The notes under the pieces: generated by a model | Told to the model about the DNA's origin: nothing | Database searches by the model: none | The model's input: the letters and a program-made list of their open reading frames with translations, nothing else | Translations under genes and position numbers: made by a program | DNA from: a virus | Virus record (IMG/VR): IMGVR_UViG_3300038309_000228 | Coordinates: 1 to 44,108 of that record | Reading direction: 5' to 3' (one strand) | Length of the DNA: 44,108 bases | Shown: piece after piece, positions 6,364 through 14,637 of the stretch | Numbering within the stretch: position 1 is the stretch's first letter | Layout: every line of letters begins with the position of its first letter

Positions 6364-7503
6364 TCAACCGATCATGGACACGGCTTTCCTGGCGTTATGT
6401 GGGGCTAGATGAGCGTAGCGTAGGGTCATTTTAAGATCACTATGGCCTAGGAGCTCCCTGACTACGTTCAGGTCAACTCCTGATTGGACGAGCCTACTGG
6501 CAAAATCGTGACGTAGGTCGTGCCATCTAAAGTTTGTGATGCCTGCGCTTCTCATAAATCTGTTGAACCCCTGGAACTTTGTGGCAACGTATGGTCGTCC
6601 CCCTTCAAGATGGAAGATATAGGGTCCGACCTCTTTAGCCTTCAATTCGCAAAGTGCAGACATTGCTGCATCATTGAGTGGTACCCATCTCGCCTTCTTG
6701 CTTTTAGAATGCGCGGCCGGCACCTTGACTGCCTGGTTTTCCATGTCCATGTCTGGCCACCTCATGTTGAAAAGCTCGTGGGCCCGCAAACCAGTGTTCA
6801 TGCTTATGATTATGCCGCAGCGCATGTTGTCTCCTGGTGGCAAGGTGGCCAGCGCTGCACGGAGTCTGCTGCGCTCCTCGGCAGAAAGATATCTGACGTG
6901 GGAGCTATCTATGGGAAGGGTCTTGATGCCCTTTAGAGGATCTACGGCAATTATTTTCCTATCGATAGCCATCCTGATGACTGATCTAATGACTATAACG
7001 CTCGAGTCTATATAGCTGTTTTTCTTCCCCTGGGCCCTCCTCCTGGTTCTCCATGATTCAATAGTCTGCATGTCTATTTCTGATAATTTCTTATCACCTA
7101 GAAGGGGAAGGATATCCCTATTCAACCGATAGCGGTACCCGTCGAGTCCTTTCTTGGTCATCCGCACTGTAATTTCAGGAAGGTAATGGTCGGCCACAAA
7201 CTGGGCAAAAGTCCCTTCTGTGGGTCCAGATCCTCGACTACGCCTCTTGACCGCAACCAAGTCTGCTCCCCCGGCAGCCTCGATCATTTTATCCCTTGCT
7301 ACCTTACGAGCATCGTAAGTATTCATTTCTGGGAATGTCCCCAGCTTAACCATCCTGCCTCGGCACCAACGGTAATACCAAACCTTGGAGCCTCCCTTGT
7401 TTACCCTCAAAATCAAGCCGGTGAATTGGGAGTCGGCTATATCTACCGCCTTGTCTCCAGGATGGGCTTTTGAGCAAATTGTGTCGGTCAACCTTACTGC
7501 CAC
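6364..7503 (-). CDS. int: tyrosine-recombinase integrase
   Basis: About 379 residues; catalyses site-specific integration and excision. The N-terminal arm-binding domain has 'TGLILRVNKGGSKVWYYRWCRGRMVKLGTFPEMNTYDARKVA', the DUF4102-like pattern of P4/P2-type integrases. The catalytic domain shows Arg in 'NTGLRAHELFN', HxxR in 'HDLRHDFASRL', and 'LLGHSDLKMTLRYAHL' with the nucleophile Tyr. I start at GTG 7503 because GAGG lies 6 nt upstream; the ORF stays open to GTG 7533, but that longer start would run through the dyad at 7513-7537. It encodes 'SGVDLNVVRELLG', homologous to a spacer in array 2 but with about a dozen mismatches at nucleotide level. Confidence 0.95.
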   Translation of the reverse strand: MAVRLTDTICSKAHPGDKAVDIADSQFTGLILRVNKGGSKVWYYRWCRGRMVKLGTFPEMNTYDARKVARDKMIEAAGGADLVAVKRRSRGSGPTEGTFAQFVADHYLPEITVRMTKKGLDGYRYRLNRDILPLLGDKKLSEIDMQTIESWRTRRRAQGKKNSYIDSSVIVIRSVIRMAIDRKIIAVDPLKGIKTLPIDSSHVRYLSAEERSRLRAALATLPPGDNMRCGIIISMNTGLRAHELFNMRWPDMDMENQAVKVPAAHSKSKKARWVPLNDAAMSALCELKAKEVGPYIFHLEGGRPYVATKFQGFNRFMRSAGITNFRWHDLRHDFASRLVQSGVDLNVVRELLGHSDLKMTLRYAHLAPHNARKAVSMIG

Positions 7504-7512
7504 TTGGCGCCT

Positions 7513-7537
7513 CGTAGTGCAAATATCGTGCACTACG
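7513..7537. promoter_or_regulatory. perfect 9-bp inverted repeat with 7-bp spacer; candidate attP core or int operator
   Basis: CGTAGTGCA - AATATCG - TGCACTACG, immediately upstream of the preferred integrase start. Two inverted 9-bp arms around 7 bp is the geometry of a tyrosine-recombinase core site. It could instead be an operator controlling int. The host attB would have to be known to decide. Confidence 0.4.
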
Positions 7538-7844
7538 GTACGTCACAGGTGACTTTCAGTTCAAGTGAATTAAATTGGTGGCCACAGGAAACCCTTGAAT
7601 TATAAGGGTTTTGGTAGGATTGTGGTTACCTGAGGTTAGGCTATTCAGGTTTCGGTATGACAAGTCATTCTAAGTTTTTTTTTATTTAAGTTCCTGATAA
7701 ATAAAAACTTTTTTCTTTGCCCTGAATTTCTTGAAGATTACATAGTGCAAATGTAATTCCCCAATAGTCAGTTCTCATAAATAAATGTATTCAATAATGT
7801 GACATTTATGATTGGTAATAACAATCCTAGAGATTCATAACAAT
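7538..7844. other. intergenic region between integrase and methyltransferase
   Basis: About 300 nt with no convincing gene. It holds a nested inverted repeat at 7577-7630: an inner 8-bp stem AAACCCTT/AAGGGTTT with 7-nt loop, and outer arms GGTGGCCACA/TGTGGTTACC matching at 8 of 10. A strong AT-rich terminator follows at 7672-7710. The sequence becomes distinctly AT-rich towards the methyltransferase end. It is the natural place for phage attachment arm sites, but no core could be proven. Confidence 0.5.
7672..7714. terminator. bidirectional AT-rich terminator
   Basis: AAGTTTTT(TTTT)ATTTA pairs with TAAATAAAAACTT around a 9-nt loop and is followed by a T-run on both strands. It lies 130 nt past the methyltransferase stop and before the integrase, separating the two transcripts. 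Confidence 0.65.
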
Positions 7845-9008
7845 TTATTCGACGTGTGGGACCATGATTCTGGACACCTCTAGTATGACCGGCACTACTA
7901 CACTGTTTCCGAACTGACGGTAGGCCTGAGTGTCGCTGACGGGAATGCGGAATGTGTCCGGGAATCCCATGAGGCGTGCGCATTCGCGCGGGGTCAGGCG
8001 GCGCGGGCGCTTGCGGCTGCCCTGCAAGACGAGGATTTCCGAGCCGTCCTTGTAATACCGTGCCGACAGGGTTCGGGCCACGCTGTCAGGCGTGACCAGT
8101 CCGAAGCCGAAGCCGTTGCCGGCGGCGCGGTGCTTCTCCGCATAGGCCTGGAGATAGGCCCACAGTTTGGGCGTCAGGGTGTATTTCGGCTGGACGGTCT
8201 GCCGTCCGTGGTCGAAATACCGGTCATCATCCCAAGGCAGCACGGGCTCGGTGCCGTCCGTCCGGTGCAGGATTGAGGAAAGGCGTGGCCCTTCGGGCGG
8301 CAGTTGCAGACCATCCCATGAGAAGCCGGTCTTCTCGCGGAACCCGACGATGATGATCCGTTCACGGTGCTGCGGGGTGAAATGCTGGCCGTCGATAATC
8401 CGGTGATGCACGTCATAGCCCAGCTCGTCGCGCAGGGTTTGAAGAATGACGCGGAACGTGTTGCCCCCGTCGTGCGAAAGAAGGTTTTTGACGTTTTCCA
8501 GCAGGAATGCCTTGGGGCGCTTGGTGGCGATGATTCGCGCCACGTCGAAGAACAGCGTGCCCTGTGTGGTGCATTCAAAGCCGTGCGGACGACCGAGCGA
8601 GTTTTTCTTGGAGACGCCGGCGATGGAAAACGGCTGGCAGGGAAAACCGGCCAGAAGCACATCGTGATCGGGCACATCCTCTGCCGGGAATGGCACGATG
8701 TCGCCGACGTAAGGATGATGGTCGCCGAAGTTCTCGACGTAGGTTTTTTTCGAGAACCCGTTCCACTCACTGGTAAATACGCATTCGCCGCCATGGGTCT
8801 CGAACCCCATGCGGATACCGCCAATTCCTGCGAACAGGTCGATGAACCGGAACCATCCATCCCCCGTACGCGTGGGACGGACAGGTCCGCTACTTAGCGG
8901 CCCAGGAATCCGCGAGCGTTCGGGGCTCGAGGCCCCAGGGCCCCTCGTGGAGGGCGGGCCCGCCTTTGCTCCTGGTGGAGCGAAGTCGATGGTACTTCTG
9001 ATGTCCAC
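7845..9008 (-). CDS. DNA (cytosine-5) methyltransferase with element-derived N-terminus
   Basis: 387 residues; methylates cytosine C5 in DNA using SAM, probably protecting phage DNA from host restriction. Motifs in order: I '[16 protein letters not shown]' (55-70), IV '[11 protein letters not shown]' with Cys124, VI 'LLENVKNLL', VIII '[10 protein letters not shown]', then a target-recognition region, IX-X '[15 protein letters not shown]...[12 protein letters not shown]'. All key motifs are intact. Residues 1-52 are not family sequence: they are translated from the hairpin element (8905-8985), a small hairpin and one CRISPR repeat. No in-frame ATG exists before motif I, so the GTG at 9008 just outside the element is used. 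It is clearly richer in G and C than neighbouring genes, which suggests recent transfer. No cognate restriction enzyme was found beside it. Confidence 0.93.
   Translation of the reverse strand: MDIRSTIDFAPPGAKAGPPSTRGPGASSPERSRIPGPLSSGPVRPTRTGDGWFRFIDLFAGIGGIRMGFETHGGECVFTSEWNGFSKKTYVENFGDHHPYVGDIVPFPAEDVPDHDVLLAGFPCQPFSIAGVSKKNSLGRPHGFECTTQGTLFFDVARIIATKRPKAFLLENVKNLLSHDGGNTFRVILQTLRDELGYDVHHRIIDGQHFTPQHRERIIIVGFREKTGFSWDGLQLPPEGPRLSSILHRTDGTEPVLPWDDDRYFDHGRQTVQPKYTLTPKLWAYLQAYAEKHRAAGNGFGFGLVTPDSVARTLSARYYKDGSEILVLQGSRKRPRRLTPRECARLMGFPDTFRIPVSDTQAYRQFGNSVVVPVILEVSRIMVPHVE
8855..8882 (-). CRISPR. solitary CRISPR repeat inside the methyltransferase 5' end
   Basis: A single repeat differing from the array consensus only at its first base. 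It encodes 'VRPTRTGDG' in the methyltransferase frame. There is no leader and no second repeat. On its upstream side it touches the small hairpin and hairpin element copy 3, so it looks like a module reduced by deletion of leader and spacers. Confidence 0.85.
8884..8903 (-). other. variable-sequence hairpin, methyltransferase copy
   Basis: GG-x-CCGCTA / TAGCGG-x-CC. It has the same position and stem plan as 3547-3572 and 42160-42184 but a different sequence. Confidence 0.6.
8905..8985 (-). repeat. GC-rich multi-hairpin element, copy 3
   Basis: A full-length copy with the 'gcgttc' variant shared with copy 4. It is translated in frame as the start of the methyltransferase, giving a peptide ([16 protein letters not shown]) that is also the C-terminus of TnpB. 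It shares TCGA flank with copy 2. Confidence 0.88.
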
Positions 9009-9112
9009 CTAAATTATCATCCTACTTAATATATTTGAATCTGCAACGCACAATTTTATCATGTCTCATAAAACGATAATAGGAACTATTATAAATAACC
9101 TGGCGCTAGCGC

Positions 9113-9136
9113 AAAACCGCGGGTCCCTGAACCCGC
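9113..9136 (-). terminator. terminator after the nuclease gene
   Basis: The stem GCGGGT/ACCCGC with a 6-nt loop is followed on the minus strand by GGTTTT. It lies 28 nt past the stop of the 9164-9490 gene and likely ends the early replication operon. Confidence 0.5.
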
Positions 9137-9163
9137 AGTATACATACTACAGAAAGGACCCGA

Positions 9164-9490
9164 TCATGGGGCAAGTGGCTCATTCATCAGATCAACGATA
9201 GACTCAATGGCCAGGCCATCCTCTACATCCTTCCTGGTGAACTGGAGCACTCTCCACCCGAGCATCTGAGCCTTGTTCATCTTGGCCAGATCCCTCGAGA
9301 AACCAGAAGGTCTGTTATGCCTCCCGCTTATCCAGATTCCACCATGAACCTCAACGGCAAGCTTTATGTTGGGCCACGCAAAGTCAAATCGCCACCTTCT
9401 CGGCGGCGCAAAGCAATACTCTCTCAATGGCTGCTCAGGGCACTCCAACAGAATCTGCTTATGCATGAGATCCTCGATATCGCTGCCCAC
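9164..9490 (-). CDS. PD-(D/E)XK endonuclease-like protein (DUF559/Vsr-like fold)
   Basis: A 108-residue small nuclease. The core 'RRWRFDFAWPNIKLAVEVHGGIW' has the Asp of motif II and the Glu of the ExV/K motif. It is followed by 'GFSRDLAKMNKAQMLGWRVLQFT', the usual helix-strand ending of Vsr/DUF559 folds. It starts at GTG 9490, overlapping the last bases region of the helicase gene (stop 9494-9496), so the two are coupled. This suggests a role in phage recombination or replication-intermediate cleavage rather than restriction, though an R-M partner of the nearby methyltransferase cannot be excluded. Confidence 0.75.
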   Translation of the reverse strand: MGSDIEDLMHKQILLECPEQPLREYCFAPPRRWRFDFAWPNIKLAVEVHGGIWISGRHNRPSGFSRDLAKMNKAQMLGWRVLQFTRKDVEDGLAIESIVDLMNEPLAP

Positions 9491-9493
9491 GAT

Positions 9494-10648
9494 TCAGCAC
9501 CAAGAAACAGACTTTCTAGCCCTGCTCACAGCGACATACAGGGCCCTCAATGGGTCTCTGCACGCCATCAGATCATCTACGGCAACAGTTACATGGTCAT
9601 ATGTACTCCCCTGGCTCTTGTGGGCCGTGATCGCGTTAGCTTTGCGTACAGGGCTGTATAACGCTTTAATCTTTGAAAGTGCAGAAGTAGCCCCATATCC
9701 CCCTTTCGATTTGAGCCCATCGCATATCCGAATCATGTTGTTGTATGAATCGGGAACGACCATCTTTTTGCCGCATGCAGTTATTACCTTGCGTCCCTTG
9801 ATGCCATAGGCCACAACATCGTCGTCTACGCTCGCCACGTCTAGAAGATCGCTATTACGGACTACATGGTGCCCAGCCCTGAAACTTTCCATTGCAATGA
9901 GGACATCGCCGGCTTGTACTACATTGCCAGTAAAACTGTTCGCATACTCAACATATTCATTAGTATACGCAATGACTATATTCCCTTTTCCGTCGCTTGC
10001 CAGATTATCAGCATGAGGTACTAGTGACTTAATTGATTCATATATTTCAATATCATCTCCTATGACAGCATCCCGAACCTTAGAGACCAACCAAGCAAGT
10101 TCATCGTCTTCCTGCCTTAGAATCTTATCTAGATAGATTTGGTCTGGAAGTTCGAATGCCGGTGATGTCCGCTCATTGATTGGTGGAAATTGGAAAGGAT
10201 CTCCAACTAGTATTATTTTGTTGTATGAGCCCATGGCTACACCGAGGATATCGGAATCGACCATGGATGCCTCGTCAATTACCAGTACGTCCTTAGGACC
10301 AGCCTTTACAATTGGTCTGCGCTTGAGCCGCCCTGGATTTTTGTCATCAAAGGCAAATCCGAGGGCTGAGTGTGTCGTTCTGCAATCCGCCATTGGATCG
10401 CCGATCATTTCTCGCATTACTCTGACCGCCTTATGCGTAGGAGCTGTCAGAGTAATCCTCTGCCTATTGCCAATGATTCTGGCAACGGAGCTCACAACTG
10501 TGGTCTTTCCGCTCCCGGCTGGCCCGCAGAGCACTATGGCGCTTTTCCCTGGAATTGACATTTCATTAACAATTCTATTTATTGCATCATCAATATGCCT
10601 TAAATTTCCCCCATCGATTATCCCGCCAATTATTTGTACACTACTCAT
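9494..10648 (-). CDS. RecD-like superfamily 1 DNA helicase
   Basis: About 384 residues; an ATP-driven DNA helicase of the RecD/Dda type, probably acting at the phage replication fork. Walker A 'CGPAGSGKTTVVSSVA' and Walker B 'DVLVIDEASMVDSDI' are intact. 'LVGDPFQFPPI' is motif III. The C-terminal UvrD_C_2-like part has 'ANAITAHKSQGSTYDHV' and 'ALYVAVSRARKSVSW'. I chose ATG 10648 because upstream codons overlap the iteron-like array and lack family sequence. It is shorter than full RecD, like phage Dda-type helicases. Confidence 0.88.
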   Translation of the reverse strand: MSSVQIIGGIIDGGNLRHIDDAINRIVNEMSIPGKSAIVLCGPAGSGKTTVVSSVARIIGNRQRITLTAPTHKAVRVMREMIGDPMADCRTTHSALGFAFDDKNPGRLKRRPIVKAGPKDVLVIDEASMVDSDILGVAMGSYNKIILVGDPFQFPPINERTSPAFELPDQIYLDKILRQEDDELAWLVSKVRDAVIGDDIEIYESIKSLVPHADNLASDGKGNIVIAYTNEYVEYANSFTGNVVQAGDVLIAMESFRAGHHVVRNSDLLDVASVDDDVVAYGIKGRKVITACGKKMVVPDSYNNMIRICDGLKSKGGYGATSALSKIKALYSPVRKANAITAHKSQGSTYDHVTVAVDDLMACRDPLRALYVAVSRARKSVSWC

Positions 10649-10683
10649 GCAATTTCCATCATTAAATGAGAATGGTTCTACAA

Positions 10684-10935
10684 ATGTTGCCAAATGTTGA
10701 CCAAGGTTGACCGTGGTGGTCAACCAAGCTGAGGCCAATAGGGACGTGGCTTCCGGGGATATGTTGCCAAGGTTGACCCTTCGGAGAGTCCAATGTATTT
10801 CTTCCCTTATATAATCCCCCCCTAAGAGGAAATGTGGGAGCGCCCGTAGAACGGTCAACATTGGCAACATATGCTCTGAGCCCTTGTGGCATAAGGGTTT
10901 CAATGTTGACTTTAGCGGTCAACATTGGGCAACAT
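10684..10935. promoter_or_regulatory. iteron-like array between primase and helicase; candidate replication origin
   Basis: An 18-19 nt motif, ATGTTGCCAANGTTGACC, occurs at 10684-10702 and 10761-10778 in one orientation, and inverted at 10853-10870 and 10917-10935. Half-sites GTTGACC or GTTGACT occur at 10706-10712, 10718-10725 (inverted) and 10905-10911. The region 10649-10953 has no convincing gene and divides replication genes on the same strand. Direct and inverted repeats here fit an origin bound by a phage initiator, or an operator array for a repressor. Confidence 0.65.
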
Positions 10936-10953
10936 TTGGAGAATGGTTATCAT

Positions 10954-13059
10954 TCATTGCTTTGACCTGCCTTCGTAGATGGTCATGCCACCCTTTGGAC
11001 CTATCTCAATATGAATGACGCAATCCTCATGCATCCTGGATATGACCTCATCCCTCCTTACCTTATCAAGATTCCTATACTTTTTGCATACTCTTATGAG
11101 GTCGGAATGCTTCAGGCCATCAGGCCCAGCCTTCCTGACGAAGGAAAGAATAGAGTCATACGTAGACTGGCTGCTTTCGTCGTCTGCCGCTGACATGACG
11201 TTAGCTGAATCATTGGTCCTTGCAGTAACGTACCTCCAGGCCCAGTCGGCCATCGCATAGCTAACCACTGGCCTTTCTGGATTATCGAAAGTAGCAAGAA
11301 TCCCGCATAAACGCCTGTAGTTCTTCCTGGCGACATACGACGATGTCATCTCATTTTCGCACGCGTCAAATGAAAATGATATTTCTTCAGGAAATGTTAC
11401 CCTGATGGTTTCATAGCGCAGGGAAGGTACCTCATTACGACCACTCAGAGCACTAGAAACCATGCAATATCTTTCTATATAGGAATCAGGGAAGTCGCCT
11501 ACTTTGGCAGTCTTAACATGTCCTTTGATCGTGGCAATCATGCACAGCCTGGTTAGCTGATTCTTGATGGATGCATTTACATCCGCTGACGGCATCCCTG
11601 CCATTAGGCATACGAAAGGGTTATACACATCTACAATCGGCTCTTCATTACCCTTTCTGTCTTTCTTGGGGATCTCGAACCCCATCAACTTTGGAGGGGA
11701 GCCATGCATGTCTATGAATGATCCAATAGTTGAGCTAAGCGCTCCGCTGGTCTGCCTTCCAGAAAGCTTGAAGTATTGTGTGATGTCGCTGGGCGTATGC
11801 ACAAACTTGTAAAGTTTCTTTACTCTTGCGTTGAAATCAGAGTCTGACTGGATTCGATCCCTGTGCACGTATCTTGCCTGGATGCCATCCTGGTCCATGT
11901 TGTCTAGTATAGCGTAAAGCGAGTTGACAATTTCCCCAAATACTGAAAGTTCGTCTAACGACAACAAATGATATATTATAAGTTGTTCGCTATCTACAGT
12001 GTAATTGCGCCCTGATGCTATGGAGCATGCAGTCAATACGATAATCTGCCTAGCAATCTTGCTGCTTATGTTAATCGAATCTTCCATCTCAGCAAGACAG
12101 CGCACTGGGAAATCATCCGGGTCGCTAACACGCCTCAGGCTAGAAGATGCTTCCGTGCTCGATAACGACTCAGCTATTATACCATCTATTATTCCGTCTT
12201 TAGGGTTATCCTCTCCAGAAACTCCCAGGATATGAGGAATTGATCTCCAGGTTAGCATGCCACTACCTGGGGAATATGGCTTGTAGTATCTCCAGTTCCT
12301 CAGGCAGTCAAGCTTATCAACATACTTGACACTAGACTTAGACCATTCATGCCATATGTCGAATCCGCCGTCAACCCCACGCAATGCCATCCCCACCCTC
12401 GACCATGTATTATAGTCGTCTGGTTTATATTTTCTTAATATATTTTTAATGTCATTAATAGTATCCTTGTCTAGGATTTCAAGCCTTTGCTCGACAGCCT
12501 CATCACGATTAACTTTTGCAGTGCCATCGATGAGCCATTGGGGGGCTTCTAGGGGGGCGTATTCCAGGATGCGCCTCCCCCATTCATAGAGCGCTCCACT
12601 GATGTGTCTTGATGGAGCACAATTGACAAGGTTGTGATATTTAACTTCAATTCCCTTAGATAGTATGAATTTGTACTTTGTATCTTTTTCTGATCTTAGG
12701 TAGAAATGATATCCACCTCCTCCAGTGCGCTCCCATGGGGTTTCGAATATCCAGTCAGGAAGGGTCGAAACATCTCCACCATTTTGTGGATCGACATCAA
12801 TGGCGACCAGATTGCTGACTGCGGGCATGATGGCAATATTCCGCATATCGCCTCTGAACCAGACACTGATAGTTTCGAGATCGTCAGTAGCGTCTATGGA
12901 GCCCCTTGGGGTGGCCGGGTGTTTCCCTGGGGATTTGCATTTTGGGGCCCCACATGTGCATCTCCCATCGACGATCCCGTGCATGGGTAGTATTTTTATG
13001 CCCAGCCTGCCGTAGGCCAAAGCCGCTTCAAGTATGGGATTGTCTACGGCTGTGCTCAT
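10954..13059 (-). CDS. bifunctional primase/polymerase with PriCT domain
   Basis: A 701-residue replication protein. The N-terminal prim-pol domain (about 1-190) shows 'ALAYGRLGIKILPMHG', 'CKSPGKHPAT', the metal-binding 'LVAIDVDPQNGG', 'TGGGGYHFYLR' and 'SRHISGALYEW'. A PriCT_2-like segment follows around residues 205-280 ('WSRVGMALRG...DIWHEWSK'). The middle (about 310-560) resembles DUF3987-type primase-associated domains but I see no clear Walker A. The C-terminal 80 residues are a winged-helix-like tail. It likely makes primers at the adjacent origin-like array. Its ATG overlaps the stop of the ParB-like gene (ATGA). Confidence 0.88.
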   Translation of the reverse strand: MSTAVDNPILEAALAYGRLGIKILPMHGIVDGRCTCGAPKCKSPGKHPATPRGSIDATDDLETISVWFRGDMRNIAIMPAVSNLVAIDVDPQNGGDVSTLPDWIFETPWERTGGGGYHFYLRSEKDTKYKFILSKGIEVKYHNLVNCAPSRHISGALYEWGRRILEYAPLEAPQWLIDGTAKVNRDEAVEQRLEILDKDTINDIKNILRKYKPDDYNTWSRVGMALRGVDGGFDIWHEWSKSSVKYVDKLDCLRNWRYYKPYSPGSGMLTWRSIPHILGVSGEDNPKDGIIDGIIAESLSSTEASSSLRRVSDPDDFPVRCLAEMEDSINISSKIARQIIVLTACSIASGRNYTVDSEQLIIYHLLSLDELSVFGEIVNSLYAILDNMDQDGIQARYVHRDRIQSDSDFNARVKKLYKFVHTPSDITQYFKLSGRQTSGALSSTIGSFIDMHGSPPKLMGFEIPKKDRKGNEEPIVDVYNPFVCLMAGMPSADVNASIKNQLTRLCMIATIKGHVKTAKVGDFPDSYIERYCMVSSALSGRNEVPSLRYETIRVTFPEEISFSFDACENEMTSSYVARKNYRRLCGILATFDNPERPVVSYAMADWAWRYVTARTNDSANVMSAADDESSQSTYDSILSFVRKAGPDGLKHSDLIRVCKKYRNLDKVRRDEVISRMHEDCVIHIEIGPKGGMTIYEGRSKQ

Positions 13060-13421
13060 ATTGGCGGCTTCCTGGAATTGATGATTTTCCTGAGACCATC
13101 AACGCCGCACCAGTGCCTCTTCCTCTCTAGTCTGACACGACCTGCCCTAGAAACATTCCTCTTGCCAATTTGATTATCTATTATCCATTGCTTGGCAGAC
13201 TCTCTATCTCTTATAGATATATATTTTATTTTAAAATCAAAACCATTTTTCATGCATATTTCCAGCCTATGGTGCCCGTCGAGAATCAGACCGGTCTCCT
13301 TCCATATAACAATTGGGTATATGCAACCATGCTCTTTAATGCTGTATTCGAGAAGCTCGAGGCTACCGTCATCAAGTCTGGGCAATACGCTGCACAGCTC
13401 ATCATCAATAGCATACTCCAT
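13056..13421 (-). CDS. ParB/Srx-fold nuclease-like protein
   Basis: A 121-residue protein with a ParB N-terminal (ParBc) domain: 'LRLDD' region near residue 16, 'EHGCIYPIVIWKETGLILDGHHRLEICMKNG' with the DGHHR motif of the CTPase/nuclease pocket. The C-terminal 'QLGKRNVS'-type helix ('DNQIGKRNVSRAGRV') matches phage and plasmid ParB-like proteins. It is the first gene of the minus-strand early operon and is coupled to primase. It may be a replication or regulatory DNA-binding protein; no ParA is present, so partition is unlikely. GGAGG precedes the ATG by 6 nt. Confidence 0.8.
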   Translation of the reverse strand: MEYAIDDELCSVLPRLDDGSLELLEYSIKEHGCIYPIVIWKETGLILDGHHRLEICMKNGFDFKIKYISIRDRESAKQWIIDNQIGKRNVSRAGRVRLERKRHWCGVDGLRKIINSRKPPI

Positions 13422-13468
13422 AAACGCCTCCTTATAAGCTCATAATCTCTCTTTTAGTCGTCAACATA

Positions 13469-13508
13469 CTTGACAGATATTTATCCATTGATTACCATGT
13501 CTGTCAAG
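13469..13508. promoter_or_regulatory. divergent early promoter/operator region
   Basis: A 9-bp perfect inverted repeat CTTGACAGA (13469-13477) / TCTGTCAAG (13500-13508) puts a consensus -35 (TTGACA) on each strand between the ParB-like gene (minus) and the beta-clamp gene (plus). On the plus strand TACCAT follows at 17 nt (4 of 6 match to -10). One regulator binding this dyad could control both early operons. Confidence 0.55.
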
Positions 13509-13528
13509 GTTTTAATCGAGGTAGTTAT

Positions 13529-14635
13529 ATGGGATCTATAATTCTTGATGAAATGTCAACGGCCCTCTCATGCGCTGATGTGCTCGTTGATAAGAATCCG
13601 CATTATCCAATCTACGGTAAAATACTATTCCATAAAGATTCTGATCGTCTTATGGTTACAGCTACTGACGGAAATATTACAATAATATACAAACTAGACT
13701 ACATCGGCCATGATGAAGCCGACCACGCCGTGGATTTCAGCAAGTTTTATGGGGCGGTTAAGGCGTCAAAAAAATGCCATTCCGTAGATTTGAATTTTTC
13801 AAAAAATACGGTTTCCATGTCAGGGGAATCTTTCAGGTACTCATTCCCTTCGGTGCCTGGCAGGGAATACCCTGAATATATTAGGAGGACTCCATCAGAT
13901 GTAAGCTCTATCGCCAAGGCTGGCAATCTTATTGATATGCTTTCAATGGTATCATATTGTTCTGCTAGTGGAGACCTCAGACATTTCCTAAACGGATTGA
14001 ATATATCCATAGATGGACGGATGATATCCGCAACCGCCACAGACAGCCACAGACTAGCCCACTATCGCTGCGACACTCAACACGAATCACTCTGCTCTGG
14101 TTCGGCAATTATTCCCAATAAGGCCGTAAAAGCAATCCAAAGAGCTCTTGGGTCATGTGATAGCGACTGCGACGTAAATATCTATATATATGAAAATGGT
14201 ATTGTTTTCTCGTGCGAAAATTGGACTATAGATTCTTCTGTTATATCAGGGAAATACCCAGATTGCTCTAAACTTATATCATTAGATTACCCCAATAAGA
14301 TACTGGTAAACTCTGGAACATTCAAAAACGATATAAAAAAAGCTTCAGTTTTAGGTGAATCTAGAATAAATATTTCTATAGATTGCGATAAGGTAAGAAT
14401 TAGTACCTCAATGGGGGAGGATTCATCTTTTTATTCAAGTTTTAACATCATTGATGGTTCAGGGAAAGAAATTATAGCGACCTATAATCCTTCTTATATA
14501 AAAGATTCATTGGACGTAGTTACCGGACCAAATATAAATATAGAGTATTCTGACGAACCAGAATCAAACCCCTTATTGTTTAAGGACGCCCTAAGACCAC
14601 AATGGATGAGCATTGTAATGCCAGTAAGGAATTAA
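13529..14635 (+). CDS. dnaN: DNA polymerase III beta sliding clamp homologue
   Basis: 368 residues, the usual clamp length; forms a ring that tethers polymerase to DNA. Recognisable parts: 'VTATDGNITI' in domain 1, 'FPSVPGREYPEY' (the FP..P..E(Y/F)P motif), 'LRHFLNGLNISIDGRMISATATDSHRLAHYRC' in domain 2, 'SGKYPDCSKLI' in domain 3, and the C-terminal 'MPVRN' that matches the MPMRL end. Phage-encoded clamps of this bacterial type are uncommon. It heads the plus-strand operon, followed 3 nt later by a DnaQ-type exonuclease, so the phage supplies two replisome parts. GAGG precedes ATG by 7 nt. Confidence 0.92.
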   Translation: MGSIILDEMSTALSCADVLVDKNPHYPIYGKILFHKDSDRLMVTATDGNITIIYKLDYIGHDEADHAVDFSKFYGAVKASKKCHSVDLNFSKNTVSMSGESFRYSFPSVPGREYPEYIRRTPSDVSSIAKAGNLIDMLSMVSYCSASGDLRHFLNGLNISIDGRMISATATDSHRLAHYRCDTQHESLCSGSAIIPNKAVKAIQRALGSCDSDCDVNIYIYENGIVFSCENWTIDSSVISGKYPDCSKLISLDYPNKILVNSGTFKNDIKKASVLGESRINISIDCDKVRISTSMGEDSSFYSSFNIIDGSGKEIIATYNPSYIKDSLDVVTGPNINIEYSDEPESNPLLFKDALRPQWMSIVMPVRN

Positions 14636-14637
14636 CT

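Noticed and set aside
7575-7625. A possible tRNA 3' end (CCA-like end, 5-bp stem and 7-nt loop) as attachment site
   Set aside because: The loop lacks the TTCRA T-loop consensus and no acceptor pairing partner or other arms are found; it fits a simple hairpin.
7845-9490. Methyltransferase plus 9164-9490 nuclease as a restriction-modification pair
   Set aside because: The nuclease is coupled to the helicase operon, separated from the methyltransferase by a terminator and of different base composition.
10662-10925. N-terminal extension of the helicase and a 87-residue ORF in the iteron region
   Set aside because: The sequence is explained by repeats, has no family residues, and the helicase has a good start at 10648.
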